From NCBI GenBank assembly GCA_017484235.1, contig JAFUTM010000163.1, positions 1-13,001 of the forward strand: DNA of 13,001 bases, given 5' to 3'. A program made the translations under genes and the position numbers. Source of the DNA: Selenomonadaceae bacterium (lineage in GTDB: Bacteria > Bacillota > Negativicutes > Selenomonadales > Selenomonadaceae). The notes under the pieces were generated by a model. That model was given only the letters and a program-made list of their open reading frames with translations. It was not told where the DNA came from and searched no databases. Positions within the stretch are counted from its first letter, which is position 1; every line of letters begins with the position of its first letter. Shown piece by piece: positions 1 to 7,457 of the stretch.

Positions 1-1124
1 ATATAATTGGTGGAAAAGGGAATGATACACTTAATGACGGTATATCTGGTAATAACACACTGACCGGCGGTAAAGGTTCTGATGTCTTTTCTTATTGGTA
101 TAGTAATGATGTAATTACCGATTACACGCCGAATGAAGATACAATTCAGATAAATACCAACATTACTAAAAGTGTAATAAATGGCTCTGATGTTATATTG
201 AGCTTTAATAATAATGATAATAAAACCTTAACAATTAAAAATGGTGTCGGTAAACAGTTGACTTTTATTGATTATAACACCAATTTATCTACGACAACAA
301 TAGTAGGCGGCAACGACACGCAAGGCGGCAGCTCATCAACTAAACTTCCAACTGGCTTAACGTATAATTCTGCAAAGACAGTATTAACTGTTGGTAAAAA
401 ATTTGCTGATGGTGAAATTTATTTATCTGAATATGCATCTTCAATTAAAACAGTCAACGCTTCTAAGTATAACAAAAATAGTTATATATACGGTAATGAT
501 AATGGCAATACCATTAAAGGCGGCAAGAAAAGTGATGATATTACTGGTGGTAACGGCAATGACGTCATTAATGGAAACAATGGCAACGATATTCTTTATG
601 GTGGCTTTGGTGACGACAAAATAAATGGCGGCAAAGGCAATGATACTCTTGCTGGAAGTTATGATAACGATACACTGACAGGTGGTGCTGGTAAGGATTT
701 ATTTATTTATAATGGTGACGGAAATGATTTAATTACCGATTATAAATCTGGACAAGATAAAATTCAAATTAGGTCGTCAATTGATTCGGTCACCATTAGT
801 GGTAAAAACGTCATCTTTAATATTGATGAAGGAACATTGACAGTTAAGAACGGTAAAAACAAGAAGATTACGTTTATTGATTATGATGGCGAAGTTATAT
901 CAAATAAAAAATACAGTAAGTCGTCATCTTTTGAAGAACGTAACTTTATCGACACTGATTACTGGTTTGCAAATGATGATAAGTTTGTTAATAGTGATAT
1001 CGATTCATTGATTGATACGACAACATCTAATGAGATGCAGACTATTGACATTACAACATTAACAACTGATTACACGAAGCTGCATCAAAATAGTAACAAT
1101 ATCTATTCAAACAGTAAAAAGTAA
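1..1124 (+). CDS. RTX-type calcium-binding repeat protein, 3' part
   Basis: This is the last 373 codons of a larger gene. The frame is open from base 3, so the start lies outside the window and the TTG at 198 is not a real start. Glycine/aspartate nonapeptides of the GGxGxD type occur at the left edge and in a block at about 486-707 (for example GGNGNDVI, GGKGNDTL). In RTX proteins these bind Ca2+ in a parallel beta-roll and go with type I secretion. Two copies of a roughly 72-residue module, 60-278 and 675-887, run from LTGG through ITDY to TFIDY. The last 65 residues are acidic and rich in Asn, Thr and Ser, as expected of a C-terminal secretion signal. No enzymatic domain is visible, so the upstream part could be an adhesin, S-layer-like protein or enzyme. 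The gene is AT-rich and Asn-rich compared with the metabolic genes. It converges on the next gene across a terminator. Confidence 0.85.
   Translation, partial: IIGGKGNDTLNDGISGNNTLTGGKGSDVFSYWYSNDVITDYTPNEDTIQINTNITKSVINGSDVILSFNNNDNKTLTIKNGVGKQLTFIDYNTNLSTTTIVGGNDTQGGSSSTKLPTGLTYNSAKTVLTVGKKFADGEIYLSEYASSIKTVNASKYNKNSYIYGNDNGNTIKGGKKSDDITGGNGNDVINGNNGNDILYGGFGDDKINGGKGNDTLAGSYDNDTLTGGAGKDLFIYNGDGNDLITDYKSGQDKIQIRSSIDSVTISGKNVIFNIDEGTLTVKNGKNKKITFIDYDGEVISNKKYSKSSSFEERNFIDTDYWFANDDKFVNSDIDSLIDTTTSNEMQTIDITTLTTDYTKLHQNSNNIYSNSKK
60..278 (+). repeat. Duplicated RTX module, copy 1
   Basis: This is the first copy of a coding repeat of about 73 residues, running from LTGGKGSDVF through DVITDY and TLTIKNG to TFIDY. 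It pairs with copy 2 at 675-887, and both are recognisable at DNA level (CTGAC.GG.GGT and ATTACCGATTA). It looks like an internal duplication within the secreted protein. Confidence 0.75.
675..887 (+). repeat. Duplicated RTX module, copy 2
   Basis: This is the second copy of the module, about 71 residues, running from LTGGAGKDLF through DLITDY and TLTVKNG to TFIDY. It follows the densest block of GGxGxD nonapeptides and comes just before the C-terminal tail. Confidence 0.75.
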
Positions 1125-1149
1125 TATATCCGCTCATTAAAATAAAATA

Positions 1150-1188
1150 AAAGTGCTTTGTCGATTAACAAGGCACTTTATTTGTTTT
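1150..1188. terminator. Bidirectional rho-independent terminator
   Basis: A 12-bp stem (1150-1161 with 1168-1179, one G-U pair, 6-nt loop) is followed on the plus strand by ATTTGTTTT. On the minus strand it is followed by a T-rich run (TTTATTTTATTTT). It lies between the stops of two convergent genes, so it can serve both. Confidence 0.85.
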
Positions 1189-1206
1189 CCGTTATTTAAT
1201 TGATTA

Positions 1207-1896
1207 TTATTTGCTTTCGTTGCGTCTGTTTAAAATACTTTTCAGTACTTCTACAGAGCCATTGTCAAAAACAAATCTGACGTTGGTATGCGCCGGAACG
1301 ATTTCTTCAATGTCGTTGAAGTTTACCGCCAATGACTTAACCGGATCGCGCAATTCGTAATTAAAGGAAGCCATTTCTTCTTCATTGAGCCAGTAACGAA
1401 TCAGTGGTGTAATGCCGCTTTCTTCGATGTGATACTTCCTCTTGACTTTATCGAAGCCAGAGCCGATTTCATCAAAGATTATGTAATTAGCAATCACTTT
1501 ATATTTAGTTTTTGGAATTACCGCCAAAAAATCTTTAAGCGGAACTTTTTCTTCCTCGTTAAGATAATTCATTTGAATGTCGTAAAAGTCCGGCTCATCA
1601 TAAAAATTTTTATCCGTCATAGTATTGTAGAGTTCTTTAACTTTATCGTACCATTCATCAATGCTTCGATTATTCGTGTTGTAATGATAGATTTTATCGT
1701 GTGACTTGTCTTTCGGATTGATAGGAAGGCTCAAGGCAATTTCCTTCTTGTCGTCACGATAAGTCAGATAATAACTATCATCAAGAATGAAGAACAGATC
1801 GCGCTGATTATGAGTTTTCAAATGTATAAAATGAAAACCTCTGCTGCGATATTCGTCGATTATATTTTCAAAATTGTTTGAGTAATCTTTATTCAC
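1207..1896 (-). CDS. Conserved hypothetical protein, downstream of permease
   Basis: I do not recognise this protein of about 229 residues. It is soluble and charged, with no signal peptide or membrane segment, and is rich in Tyr, Asp, Asn and Lys. A beta-rich N-terminal part (FHFIHLKTHNQRDLFFILD, then YYLTYRD) looks like a small antiparallel sheet. A C-terminal part (residues ~130-225) repeats short hydrophobic strands. The frame also opens at a GTG at 1905, but that codon abuts the GGAGA at 1910-1906. The in-frame GTG at 1896 sits 9 bases from it and is the better start. The gene begins 16 bases after the permease stop, so it is almost certainly co-transcribed with it. A role in the same process (sensing or accessory) is only inference. 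Confidence 0.7.
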   Translation of the reverse strand: MNKDYSNNFENIIDEYRSRGFHFIHLKTHNQRDLFFILDDSYYLTYRDDKKEIALSLPINPKDKSHDKIYHYNTNNRSIDEWYDKVKELYNTMTDKNFYDEPDFYDIQMNYLNEEEKVPLKDFLAVIPKTKYKVIANYIIFDEIGSGFDKVKRKYHIEESGITPLIRYWLNEEEMASFNYELRDPVKSLAVNFNDIEEIVPAHTNVRFVFDNGSVEVLKSILNRRNESK

Positions 1897-1912
1897 ATTA
1901 ATCACTCTCCAA

Positions 1913-3196
1913 TTAAATTAGTAAATACCTCACATAAACATAGATTGTCGACAGTATAATAGTAAAAATCATTATCGGAAAGCCGACTTTAAAATAGTCT
2001 ATAAATGTGATTCGGACTCCGCGTTCAGCCGCAAGACCGGCAACAATTAAGTTTGCCGATGCGCCGACCAATGTGCCGTTGCCGCCTAAGCACGCGCCCA
2101 ACGCTAATGACCACCAAATCGGCTCCAGGTTGCTCACGCCCATTGCGCCCATATCCTGTATCAGTGGTATCATAGTTGCGACAAACGGTATGTTATCGAG
2201 CACCGACGATACGATTGCACTGAGCCATAAGACTAAAAGTGAGGTTGCCGTTACATCGCCACCAGTTATTTCAACTGCCTTGCGTGCCAGCTCTCCAATT
2301 ATTCCAACTTCGATTAATCCGCCGACTGCGATAAACAATCCAATGAAGAAAAATATTGTTGCCCACTCAACTTTTGACTTCATTGTTTCCTCAACGAGAT
2401 GATGACCGCCGCCTGCCAGCAGTAACAACAAAAAGCCGCCGGTCAACGCCATAAGTGACGATTCAACGTGATGAATTTGATGTGTAAAGAATCCTAAAAT
2501 CGTCAAGCCTAAAACAAACAAGGCTTTATTCAATAATTTTTTATCTTTGAGTGAAGCATATTCGTCGCGCTTCATTAATTCTGCCTGGAGTTCCGGTCTC
2601 GTTGACAATTCTTTTTTATAAATGTGCTCAAAAATAAATATTACTATCGCCATTTCAATTATTACAAGCGGCGCAAGGTTTTCAATAAACGCAATAAACG
2701 TCAATTCCTTTACAGCAGAACCAATCATAATGTTAGGCGGATCGCCGATGAGTGTTGCCGTGCCGCCGATATTCGACGCCATAATCTGCGTCAGTAAAAA
2801 CGGCATTGGATTTAATTCAAGCTGCTTTGTAATACTAAATGTGACCGGCACCATTAATAAAACTGTCGTTACGTTGTCTAAAAATGCTGAGAATACTGCC
2901 GTAATAATACCGAGATAAGTTAAGATTTTCTTGGGTTCAGCGTTTGCTTTCTTTGCTGCCCAGATTGCAACGAAATCAAATAATCCTGTGTGACTTGTGA
3001 CACCGACTAAGATCATCATTCCGGTTAAAAGACCGAGAGTGTTAAAATCAATGTGATGAATTGCCACTTCCTGACCGATTATGCCAAGCAGCATCATCAA
3101 TACGGCACCAATCATTGCGGCCACCGTTCTATGGATTTTTTCCGAGACAATCACCGCATACATCACGACAAAAATTATACCTGCTGCAATTTCCAT
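1913..3196 (-). CDS. ArsB/NhaD (ion transporter superfamily) permease
   Basis: This 427-residue polytopic inner-membrane transporter has about 11-12 hydrophobic segments. It shows the two inverted-topology halves of the ion transporter superfamily. The first half has SAFLDNVTTVLLMVPV then NIGGTATLIGDPPNIMIG, and the second has SSVLDNIPFVATMIPL then GGNGTLVGASANLIVAG. The LDN and GDPPN / GASAN hairpins line the substrate site in this family. Substrates of relatives include Na+/H+, arsenite, citrate and other anions, and sequence alone does not decide among them. The frame could open at 3247, but the AGGAGGTG at 3209-3202 lies inside that extension and points to the ATG at 3196. It has its own promoter and leader hairpin, and the hypothetical gene follows closely. 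No arsR, arsA or arsC is nearby, so arsenite export has no local support. Confidence 0.88.
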   Translation of the reverse strand: MEIAAGIIFVVMYAVIVSEKIHRTVAAMIGAVLMMLLGIIGQEVAIHHIDFNTLGLLTGMMILVGVTSHTGLFDFVAIWAAKKANAEPKKILTYLGIITAVFSAFLDNVTTVLLMVPVTFSITKQLELNPMPFLLTQIMASNIGGTATLIGDPPNIMIGSAVKELTFIAFIENLAPLVIIEMAIVIFIFEHIYKKELSTRPELQAELMKRDEYASLKDKKLLNKALFVLGLTILGFFTHQIHHVESSLMALTGGFLLLLLAGGGHHLVEETMKSKVEWATIFFFIGLFIAVGGLIEVGIIGELARKAVEITGGDVTATSLLVLWLSAIVSSVLDNIPFVATMIPLIQDMGAMGVSNLEPIWWSLALGACLGGNGTLVGASANLIVAGLAAERGVRITFIDYFKVGFPIMIFTIILSTIYVYVRYLLI

Positions 3197-3216
3197 TACA
3201 ACACCTCCTGATATAA

Positions 3217-3253
3217 AAATAGGTGGAATCCTTTGAACAGACTCCACCTATTT
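3217..3253 (-). terminator. Terminator-like leader hairpin before the permease
   Basis: A perfect 11-bp inverted repeat (AAATAGGTGGA with TCCACCTATTT) surrounds a 15-nt loop. On the minus strand it is followed by further T residues and, 7 bases later, by the permease ribosome binding site. It begins about 5-10 bases after the predicted transcription start. It may be an attenuator or mRNA-stabilising leader, or the terminator of the catabolic operon upstream. The 3' arm contains CACCT, which could also pair with the AGGTG of the ribosome binding site. Confidence 0.65.
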
Positions 3254-3264
3254 ATTTATCAAGC

Positions 3265-3293
3265 ATTATATCATATCAAGGATATTATATCAA
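3265..3293 (-). promoter_or_regulatory. Predicted promoter of the permease unit
   Basis: TTGATA (3293-3288) and TATAAT (3270-3265) on the minus strand are separated by exactly 17 bases. This is close to the housekeeping consensus. The predicted start is near 3258, about 60 bases before the permease ATG. Confidence 0.7.
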
Positions 3294-3306
3294 GCGGTCT
3301 TATAAT

Positions 3307-3369
3307 AATGAGGAATGAGAAATTATGAATTATGAATAAAAATCGCTCTCCAATTCCTCATTCCTAATT
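3307..3369. repeat. Short palindromic intergenic repeat
   Basis: The arms AATGAGGAATGAG (3307-3319) and CTCATTCCTAATT (3357-3369) pair over 13 bases with one mismatch. The interior carries AATTATGAATTATGAAT, and the right side repeats ATTCCTAATT. The phased ATTCCTAATT/ATTATGAATT pattern resembles the small non-coding palindromic repeats dispersed in many AT-rich bacterial genomes. It lies between the SDR stop and the permease promoter. Only one copy is in the window. Confidence 0.5.
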
Positions 3370-3381
3370 CAACATTCCTAA

Positions 3382-4146
3382 TTAGTCCATGTGTGAGCCG
3401 CCGTTAATGTCGATGTCTTCGCCGGTGATGTAACCTGCCTCTTTTGACGCAAGGAACACTATAGGACCCGCGACCTCGAATACTTCGCCGATACGTTTCA
3501 TTGGAATATCTTGGGCAAGTTTTCTGTCGTCTTCTTCCGTGCCGTTCATATTCTTGCGAATATCAGTATTGATTGCGCCAGGACATACGCAGTTGACAGT
3601 GATGCCATATTCGGCAACCTCACGAGCCAGATTCTTGGAAAATCCTAAAAGTGCTGCCTTTGATGCGGAATAATGAGCACCACCAAAGACACCGCCGCCG
3701 CGTTTAGCGGACACTGAAGATAAGCTGACGATACGGCCGTACTTAGCCTCTTTCATTACTTCGACGACAGCCTTTGTGATAAGGAAGGTGCCAAACATAT
3801 TGACATTGAAGACGCGCTTCATATCGTCAAGGCTCATATCCTGAACGGTGATGCGCTGAGTGATGCCCGCATTGTTGACAAGGACATCAATTTTGCCATA
3901 CTTATCTTTAACGTTTTTAACAAAAGCATTGACGGAATTTTCGTCTGCGATATTGAGAACGAAGCCGTCGGCTTTATAGCCAGCCGCTTTAATTTCGGCG
4001 ACGGTATTTTTGCAGCCTTCCTCGTTCATATCAGCGATGATGACTGTTGCGCCCGCTTCAGCGAACATATTGGCGATTCCGCGACCGATACCACGAGCCG
4101 AGCCGGAACCAGTGACGATAACAACCTGATCTTTAAAATCAAACAT
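3382..4146 (-). CDS. SDR family NAD-dependent oxidoreductase
   Basis: This 254-residue classical short-chain dehydrogenase is of full family length and cytosolic. It has the cofactor motif TGSGSARGIG (residues 12-21), Asp39 at the end of the second strand (favours NAD+ over NADP+), and NNAG at 91-94. The active site is Ser144 with YSASK at 159-163, plus Asn116 or Asn114. PG at 189-190 and a C-terminal GEDIDINGG match the family. Sequence places it with the FabG/sugar-alcohol dehydrogenase-like SDRs, so a fatty-acid role is possible but unlikely here. As last gene of the TRAP-transketolase operon it probably oxidises or reduces a hydroxyl of the imported compound or its product. The GGAGGT ribosome binding site is 8 bases from the ATG. 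The exact substrate is unknown. Confidence 0.9.
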   Translation of the reverse strand: MFDFKDQVVIVTGSGSARGIGRGIANMFAEAGATVIIADMNEEGCKNTVAEIKAAGYKADGFVLNIADENSVNAFVKNVKDKYGKIDVLVNNAGITQRITVQDMSLDDMKRVFNVNMFGTFLITKAVVEVMKEAKYGRIVSLSSVSAKRGGGVFGGAHYSASKAALLGFSKNLAREVAEYGITVNCVCPGAINTDIRKNMNGTEEDDRKLAQDIPMKRIGEVFEVAGPIVFLASKEAGYITGEDIDINGGSHMD

Positions 4147-4186
4147 TGAAAACTACCTCCAATTATATAATGAATTTTTTAATAAG

Positions 4187-4233
4187 GTGGACTCATTGCA
4201 TTAAATGACCAAATAAACTGCAAATGCGCCCAC
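4187..4233 (-). other. Imperfect intercistronic stem-loop
   Basis: On the minus strand, GTGGGCGCATTTGCA pairs imperfectly with TGCAATGAGTCCAC across an 18-nt loop: 4 bp, an internal wobble/mismatch, 4 bp, a bulge, then 3 bp. It lies in the 107-base gap between the transketolase C-terminal subunit and the SDR gene. It has no T-tract, so it is more likely an mRNA processing or stability element than a terminator. Confidence 0.35.
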
Positions 4234-4253
4234 TTCGTAATTTACTTCAATTA

Positions 4254-5180
4254 TTATTGTAAATCTTTAGCGGCTTTAACAACGCCTTCGACGGTGATGC
4301 CGTTCTTTGCCAGCAGTCTTTCATAAGGCGCAGACTCACCGAAGCGGTCTTGAATGCCAATACGTTTAACTTTGCCCTTGCCGAGTTCCGCCGCAACTTC
4401 GCAAACCGCAGAACCAAGACCATTGAGAATATTGTGATCCTCAACCGTGACAATCTTGCCGATAGTTTCAACGCAATTTTTCACGCAGTCAACATCAAGC
4501 GGCTTAATCGTGTGCATATCAACGATTCTTGCATTAATGCCGTCTTTGGCAAGTTCTTTTGCGGCTTCAAGTGCAATGCAGACAGTGTCGCCATTTGCAA
4601 TAATCGCAACGTCTTTGCCGTCTTGCACGAGATGAGCCTTGCCAAGTTCAAATTGTACATTTTCATCGTAAATAATAGGAATGTTGTCACGAGTAAAGCG
4701 GAGAAACACCGGACCATTATACTCAGCTGCCGCACGTACGAGTTTTTTGGCCGCCCAGTAATCAGCAGGCATAACAACCGTCATATTTGGAATCGTACGC
4801 AAAACACCCATATCCTCAATGGCTTGATGACTTGCACCGTCGTTAGCCGGTGTGACGCCGCCGTGTGAACAGGCAATTTTGACATTGAGATTTGGATACG
4901 CGACTTCCTGACGAATCATTTCACACATACGGAGTGAGCCAAAGACCGCATACGTCACAACGAATGGAATTTTGCCGCAGGTCGCCATACCTGCCGCCAC
5001 GCCGGCTGCGTTCTGCTCAGCGATACCGACATTGATGTGCTGATCTGGAAGAGTTTTGGCGAAGGTGTCCGTTTTACAGGATTTCGCAATGTCAACGTCA
5101 ACGACGATAATGTTTTTATTTTCTTTGCCGAGAGCGACGATCTCTTCTCCGAAACCGTTTCTGGTTGCTTTCTTTTCCAT
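4254..5180 (-). CDS. Transketolase, C-terminal (pyrimidine-binding) subunit
   Basis: This 308-residue protein matches the second half of transketolase: the pyrimidine-binding domain (residues ~1-170) and C-terminal domain (~180-305). GIAEQN at 52-57 carries the glutamate (Glu55) that protonates the ThDP aminopyrimidine. GASHQAIED around His118 and MPADYW are also typical. With the preceding gene it would form a heteromeric transketolase, which moves a two-carbon ketol unit between a ketose and an aldose in the cytosol. The frame opens at a GTG (5189), but that GTG is part of the GAGGTG ribosome binding site. The ATG at 5180, 6 bases further, is the start. It begins 60 bases after its partner's stop. 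Split pairs occur in many Firmicutes, and in catabolic operons they can act on special substrates such as apulose-4-phosphate or sulfosugars. Confidence 0.92.
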   Translation of the reverse strand: MEKKATRNGFGEEIVALGKENKNIIVVDVDIAKSCKTDTFAKTLPDQHINVGIAEQNAAGVAAGMATCGKIPFVVTYAVFGSLRMCEMIRQEVAYPNLNVKIACSHGGVTPANDGASHQAIEDMGVLRTIPNMTVVMPADYWAAKKLVRAAAEYNGPVFLRFTRDNIPIIYDENVQFELGKAHLVQDGKDVAIIANGDTVCIALEAAKELAKDGINARIVDMHTIKPLDVDCVKNCVETIGKIVTVEDHNILNGLGSAVCEVAAELGKGKVKRIGIQDRFGESAPYERLLAKNGITVEGVVKAAKDLQ

Positions 5181-5240
5181 ATAATTCACCTCATAACTTA
5201 TTTTAGATTTACAATTTATTACCCGATTGCATTAAATTAA

Positions 5241-6065
5241 TTAAATGTCTGACTCAAGGTCTTTCATAGCCTGTTCGTATTGTTCTTTGTTAGGAGCATT
5301 GCCGTGCCAGGCCGCAATGTTTTCCATATAGGAAACGCCTTTGCCCTTGACGGTCTGACCGATTATGCACTTCGGCTTGTGATCGTGACGCATCTTAATA
5401 GTGTCAAGTGTGCGGACGATTTCCGCCATATCGTGACCATTAATGTTGTAAACGTCAAAGCCGAAAGCCTCAAATTTCTTGCCGAGATCAATATTAGGCA
5501 TAACTTCATCTGTGGTGCCGTCAATCTGAAGGTTGTTATTGTCGACGAAGATAATCAGATTGTCAAGCTCGTATTTGTGCGCGGTGTTGGCAGCTTCCCA
5601 AATCTCACCTTCCTGACATTCACCGTCACCAAGAACGCTGAAGACGCGATACTTTTTGCCGTCTAATTTGCCGGCAATTGCCATACCAACCGCGCAGGCC
5701 AGACCTTGACCGAGTGAGCCAGTTGGAATATCAATACCAGGACAATGCATATTTGGGTGACCTTGCAGAGGTGAACCTTCCTTACGGAGTGTGTGGAGTG
5801 TCTCCTCTGGGAAAAAGCCGAGCGTACCAAGTGCCGCGTATTGAATCGGGCAAACGTGACCTTTACTGAGAACGAAGCGATCTCTGTCTTCCCATTTCGG
5901 ATTCTTCGGATCGACATTCATATCATAGAAGTAGCACGCCGTAACGAAGTCGGCAGCTGAGAGTGAGCCGCCTGGATGACCGGACTGCGCCTCGTAAATC
6001 ATAGTGACAGCCTTCTTGCGCAAGTCTTTCGCAATTTCTTTGAGTTCCTTAACACTTTTTTTCAT
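5241..6065 (-). CDS. Transketolase, N-terminal (ThDP-binding) subunit
   Basis: This 274-residue protein is the first half of a split transketolase. Visible motifs are SGHPGGSLS (28-36, His30), SKGH (67-70), LQGHPN with His103, GSLGQGL (116-122), and the ThDP/Mg2+ motif from GDGECQEG (146-153) to VDNNN (174-178). Length is normal for the N-terminal subunit. The GAGGTG ribosome binding site lies 6 bases from the ATG. It sits directly downstream of the TRAP permease (108-base gap) and upstream of the C-terminal subunit, so the pair appears tied to the imported substrate rather than to general pentose-phosphate metabolism, although that role is not excluded. No missing catalytic residue was noticed. 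Confidence 0.93.
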   Translation of the reverse strand: MKKSVKELKEIAKDLRKKAVTMIYEAQSGHPGGSLSAADFVTACYFYDMNVDPKNPKWEDRDRFVLSKGHVCPIQYAALGTLGFFPEETLHTLRKEGSPLQGHPNMHCPGIDIPTGSLGQGLACAVGMAIAGKLDGKKYRVFSVLGDGECQEGEIWEAANTAHKYELDNLIIFVDNNNLQIDGTTDEVMPNIDLGKKFEAFGFDVYNINGHDMAEIVRTLDTIKMRHDHKPKCIIGQTVKGKGVSYMENIAAWHGNAPNKEQYEQAMKDLESDI

Positions 6066-6120
6066 GTTTTACACCTCACAAATTTTTAAACTTTAATTAA
6101 AAATATACTAAATGTTATTT

Positions 6121-6163
6121 TCATCTCTCAATTCGCAAGTGATTTTTACTAATAAACACCTCC
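6121..6163 (-). other. Orphan ribosome binding site with 10-codon frame
   Basis: In the dctM-transketolase gap, a full GGAGGTG (6163-6157) is followed after 3 bases by ATT AGT AAA AAT, a frame of ten codons ending in TGA at 6121. There is no ATG. It may be a short leader peptide using ATT, or the remains of a gene start whose ATG became ATT. It may also be chance. Confidence 0.3.
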
Positions 6164-6173
6164 ATAATAATTA

Positions 6174-7457
6174 CTAAACAAACATCAACGAGATGAATGG
6201 AATGTACGTTACTGCAAGCAGGACTATCAGACACGCGATAATAAGTGGTATCACGGCGACTGATATATCCTTGAGTGTGATATTTGCTATGCCGCAACCG
6301 ACAAATAGGTTTATACCGACAGGCGGTGTGACAAGGCCGATTGACAGGTTAAGAACCATTACCGCGCCGAAGTGGATTGGATCAATGCCGAGTGACAATG
6401 CAACCGGCAGGAATAGCGGCGTGAATATCAAAACTGCGCTTGTTGCGTCCATAAAGCAGCCGGCAATCAGGAAAATTATGTTGGCAATGAGCAGGAACAT
6501 TATGTAATTACCGCCGGTTATTTCCGTTAAACCGTTGCTGATTGCAAGGTCCAGTCTCGCTCTTGTCAATATGTAGGCGAACAAACTTGCCGTAGCTGTG
6601 ATGAACATAACAACCGCAGTGGTCGTTGTTGAGTTGACAAAAATTTCATATAAATCTTTGAGTTTAAGCGTCTTGTAGATGAAGAATCCGACGAACAATC
6701 CGTAAACTGCAGACGCTGCTGCCGCTTCGGTCGGTGTGAAAATACCGCCGTAAATACCGCCTAAGATGATTAACGGCATCAATAATCCCCAAAATGCATC
6801 TTTAAAGGATTTCCAACGTTCAGCTGCCGTCGCTTTCGGCAAAAGTTCAATATCCATATTACGAGTCGTCCAGATCGAAACGATAATCAACGCTAAACCG
6901 ATTAACAGACCAGGATTGATACCTGCCAGGAACAATTTGCCGATTGAAGTATCAGCAACTGAACCGTAGACAACGAAGGTGATTGACGGCGGTATGACGA
7001 TGCCCGTTGCGCCTGCTGCCGCCATAAGTGCCGCTGCAAATGCTGGTGGATAACCGACGTTGACCATAGCCGGAATCAGAATCATACCGAGTGCTGCGAC
7101 CGTCGCAGGACCGGAGCCGGAGATTGCTGCAAAGAAACAGGCAACTGAGACCATAACAACAATCAATCCGCCTCTTAAATGACCAACGCAGCTCTGAGCA
7201 AAGTTGATGAGACGCTCAGATATACCTGCCTTCTCCATAACGTTGCCGCCCAAGATGAAGAACGGCACCGCCAGCAGAACGAATTTACTTGTTGCTGATG
7301 AGAAGATACGCGGCAGTGTTGTCATAATCGCTTCAATCGGCTTGCCGGAACCGTCAATCAGCATACCCAAGACACTTGAGGTGCCCAGACAGATTGCAAT
7401 CGGTGTGCCAACTAAAAGCAGTACGGCAAAACTTAAAAATATCGCAGGACCTATCAT
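6174..7457 (-). CDS. dctM: TRAP transporter large permease (DctM)
   Basis: This 427-residue, very hydrophobic protein has about 12 membrane segments and the full length of the DctM family. The N-terminus (GTPIAICLG), AAISGSGPATVAALG and MAAAGATGIVIPPS segments, and GLVTPPVGINLFVGCGIA near the C-terminus, are typical of the DctM/SiaM elevator domain. It transports the substrate delivered by the periplasmic DctP protein, driven by a sodium or proton gradient. Its ATG overlaps the dctQ stop by 4 bases, which means translational coupling. The order dctP-dctQ-dctM is the standard three-gene TRAP set. It is followed by the transketolase pair. Confidence 0.95.
   Translation of the reverse strand: MIGPAIFLSFAVLLLVGTPIAICLGTSSVLGMLIDGSGKPIEAIMTTLPRIFSSATSKFVLLAVPFFILGGNVMEKAGISERLINFAQSCVGHLRGGLIVVMVSVACFFAAISGSGPATVAALGMILIPAMVNVGYPPAFAAALMAAAGATGIVIPPSITFVVYGSVADTSIGKLFLAGINPGLLIGLALIIVSIWTTRNMDIELLPKATAAERWKSFKDAFWGLLMPLIILGGIYGGIFTPTEAAAASAVYGLFVGFFIYKTLKLKDLYEIFVNSTTTTAVVMFITATASLFAYILTRARLDLAISNGLTEITGGNYIMFLLIANIIFLIAGCFMDATSAVLIFTPLFLPVALSLGIDPIHFGAVMVLNLSIGLVTPPVGINLFVGCGIANITLKDISVAVIPLIIACLIVLLAVTYIPFISLMFV

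Noticed and set aside
198..1124. TTG at 198 as the start of the RTX gene
   Set aside because: The same frame stays open with matching repeat motifs back to base 3, and no ribosome binding site precedes 198.
1913..3196. Arsenite efflux pump assignment (ArsB proper)
   Set aside because: The family is shared by Na+/H+, citrate and other carriers, and no other ars gene is nearby.
3197..3247. N-terminal 17-residue extension of the permease
   Set aside because: It contains the AGGAGGTG ribosome binding site and one arm of the leader hairpin; the start at 3196 is better.
3217..3253. Fluoride or guanidine riboswitch in the permease leader
   Set aside because: The leader is a simple hairpin without the conserved cores of those riboswitches.
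3307..3369. CRISPR array or insertion sequence
   Set aside because: The repeats are very short and irregular without spacers, and there is no transposase.
4350..4868. Long plus-strand frame opposite the transketolase subunit
   Set aside because: It lies entirely antisense to a gene with clear motifs, and has no ribosome binding site or recognisable domain.
3382..6065. Complete apiose or sulfosugar (sulfo-transketolase) pathway
   Set aside because: Only the transketolase pair and an SDR fit; the isomerases, kinases and specific dehydrogenases of those pathways are not in the window.
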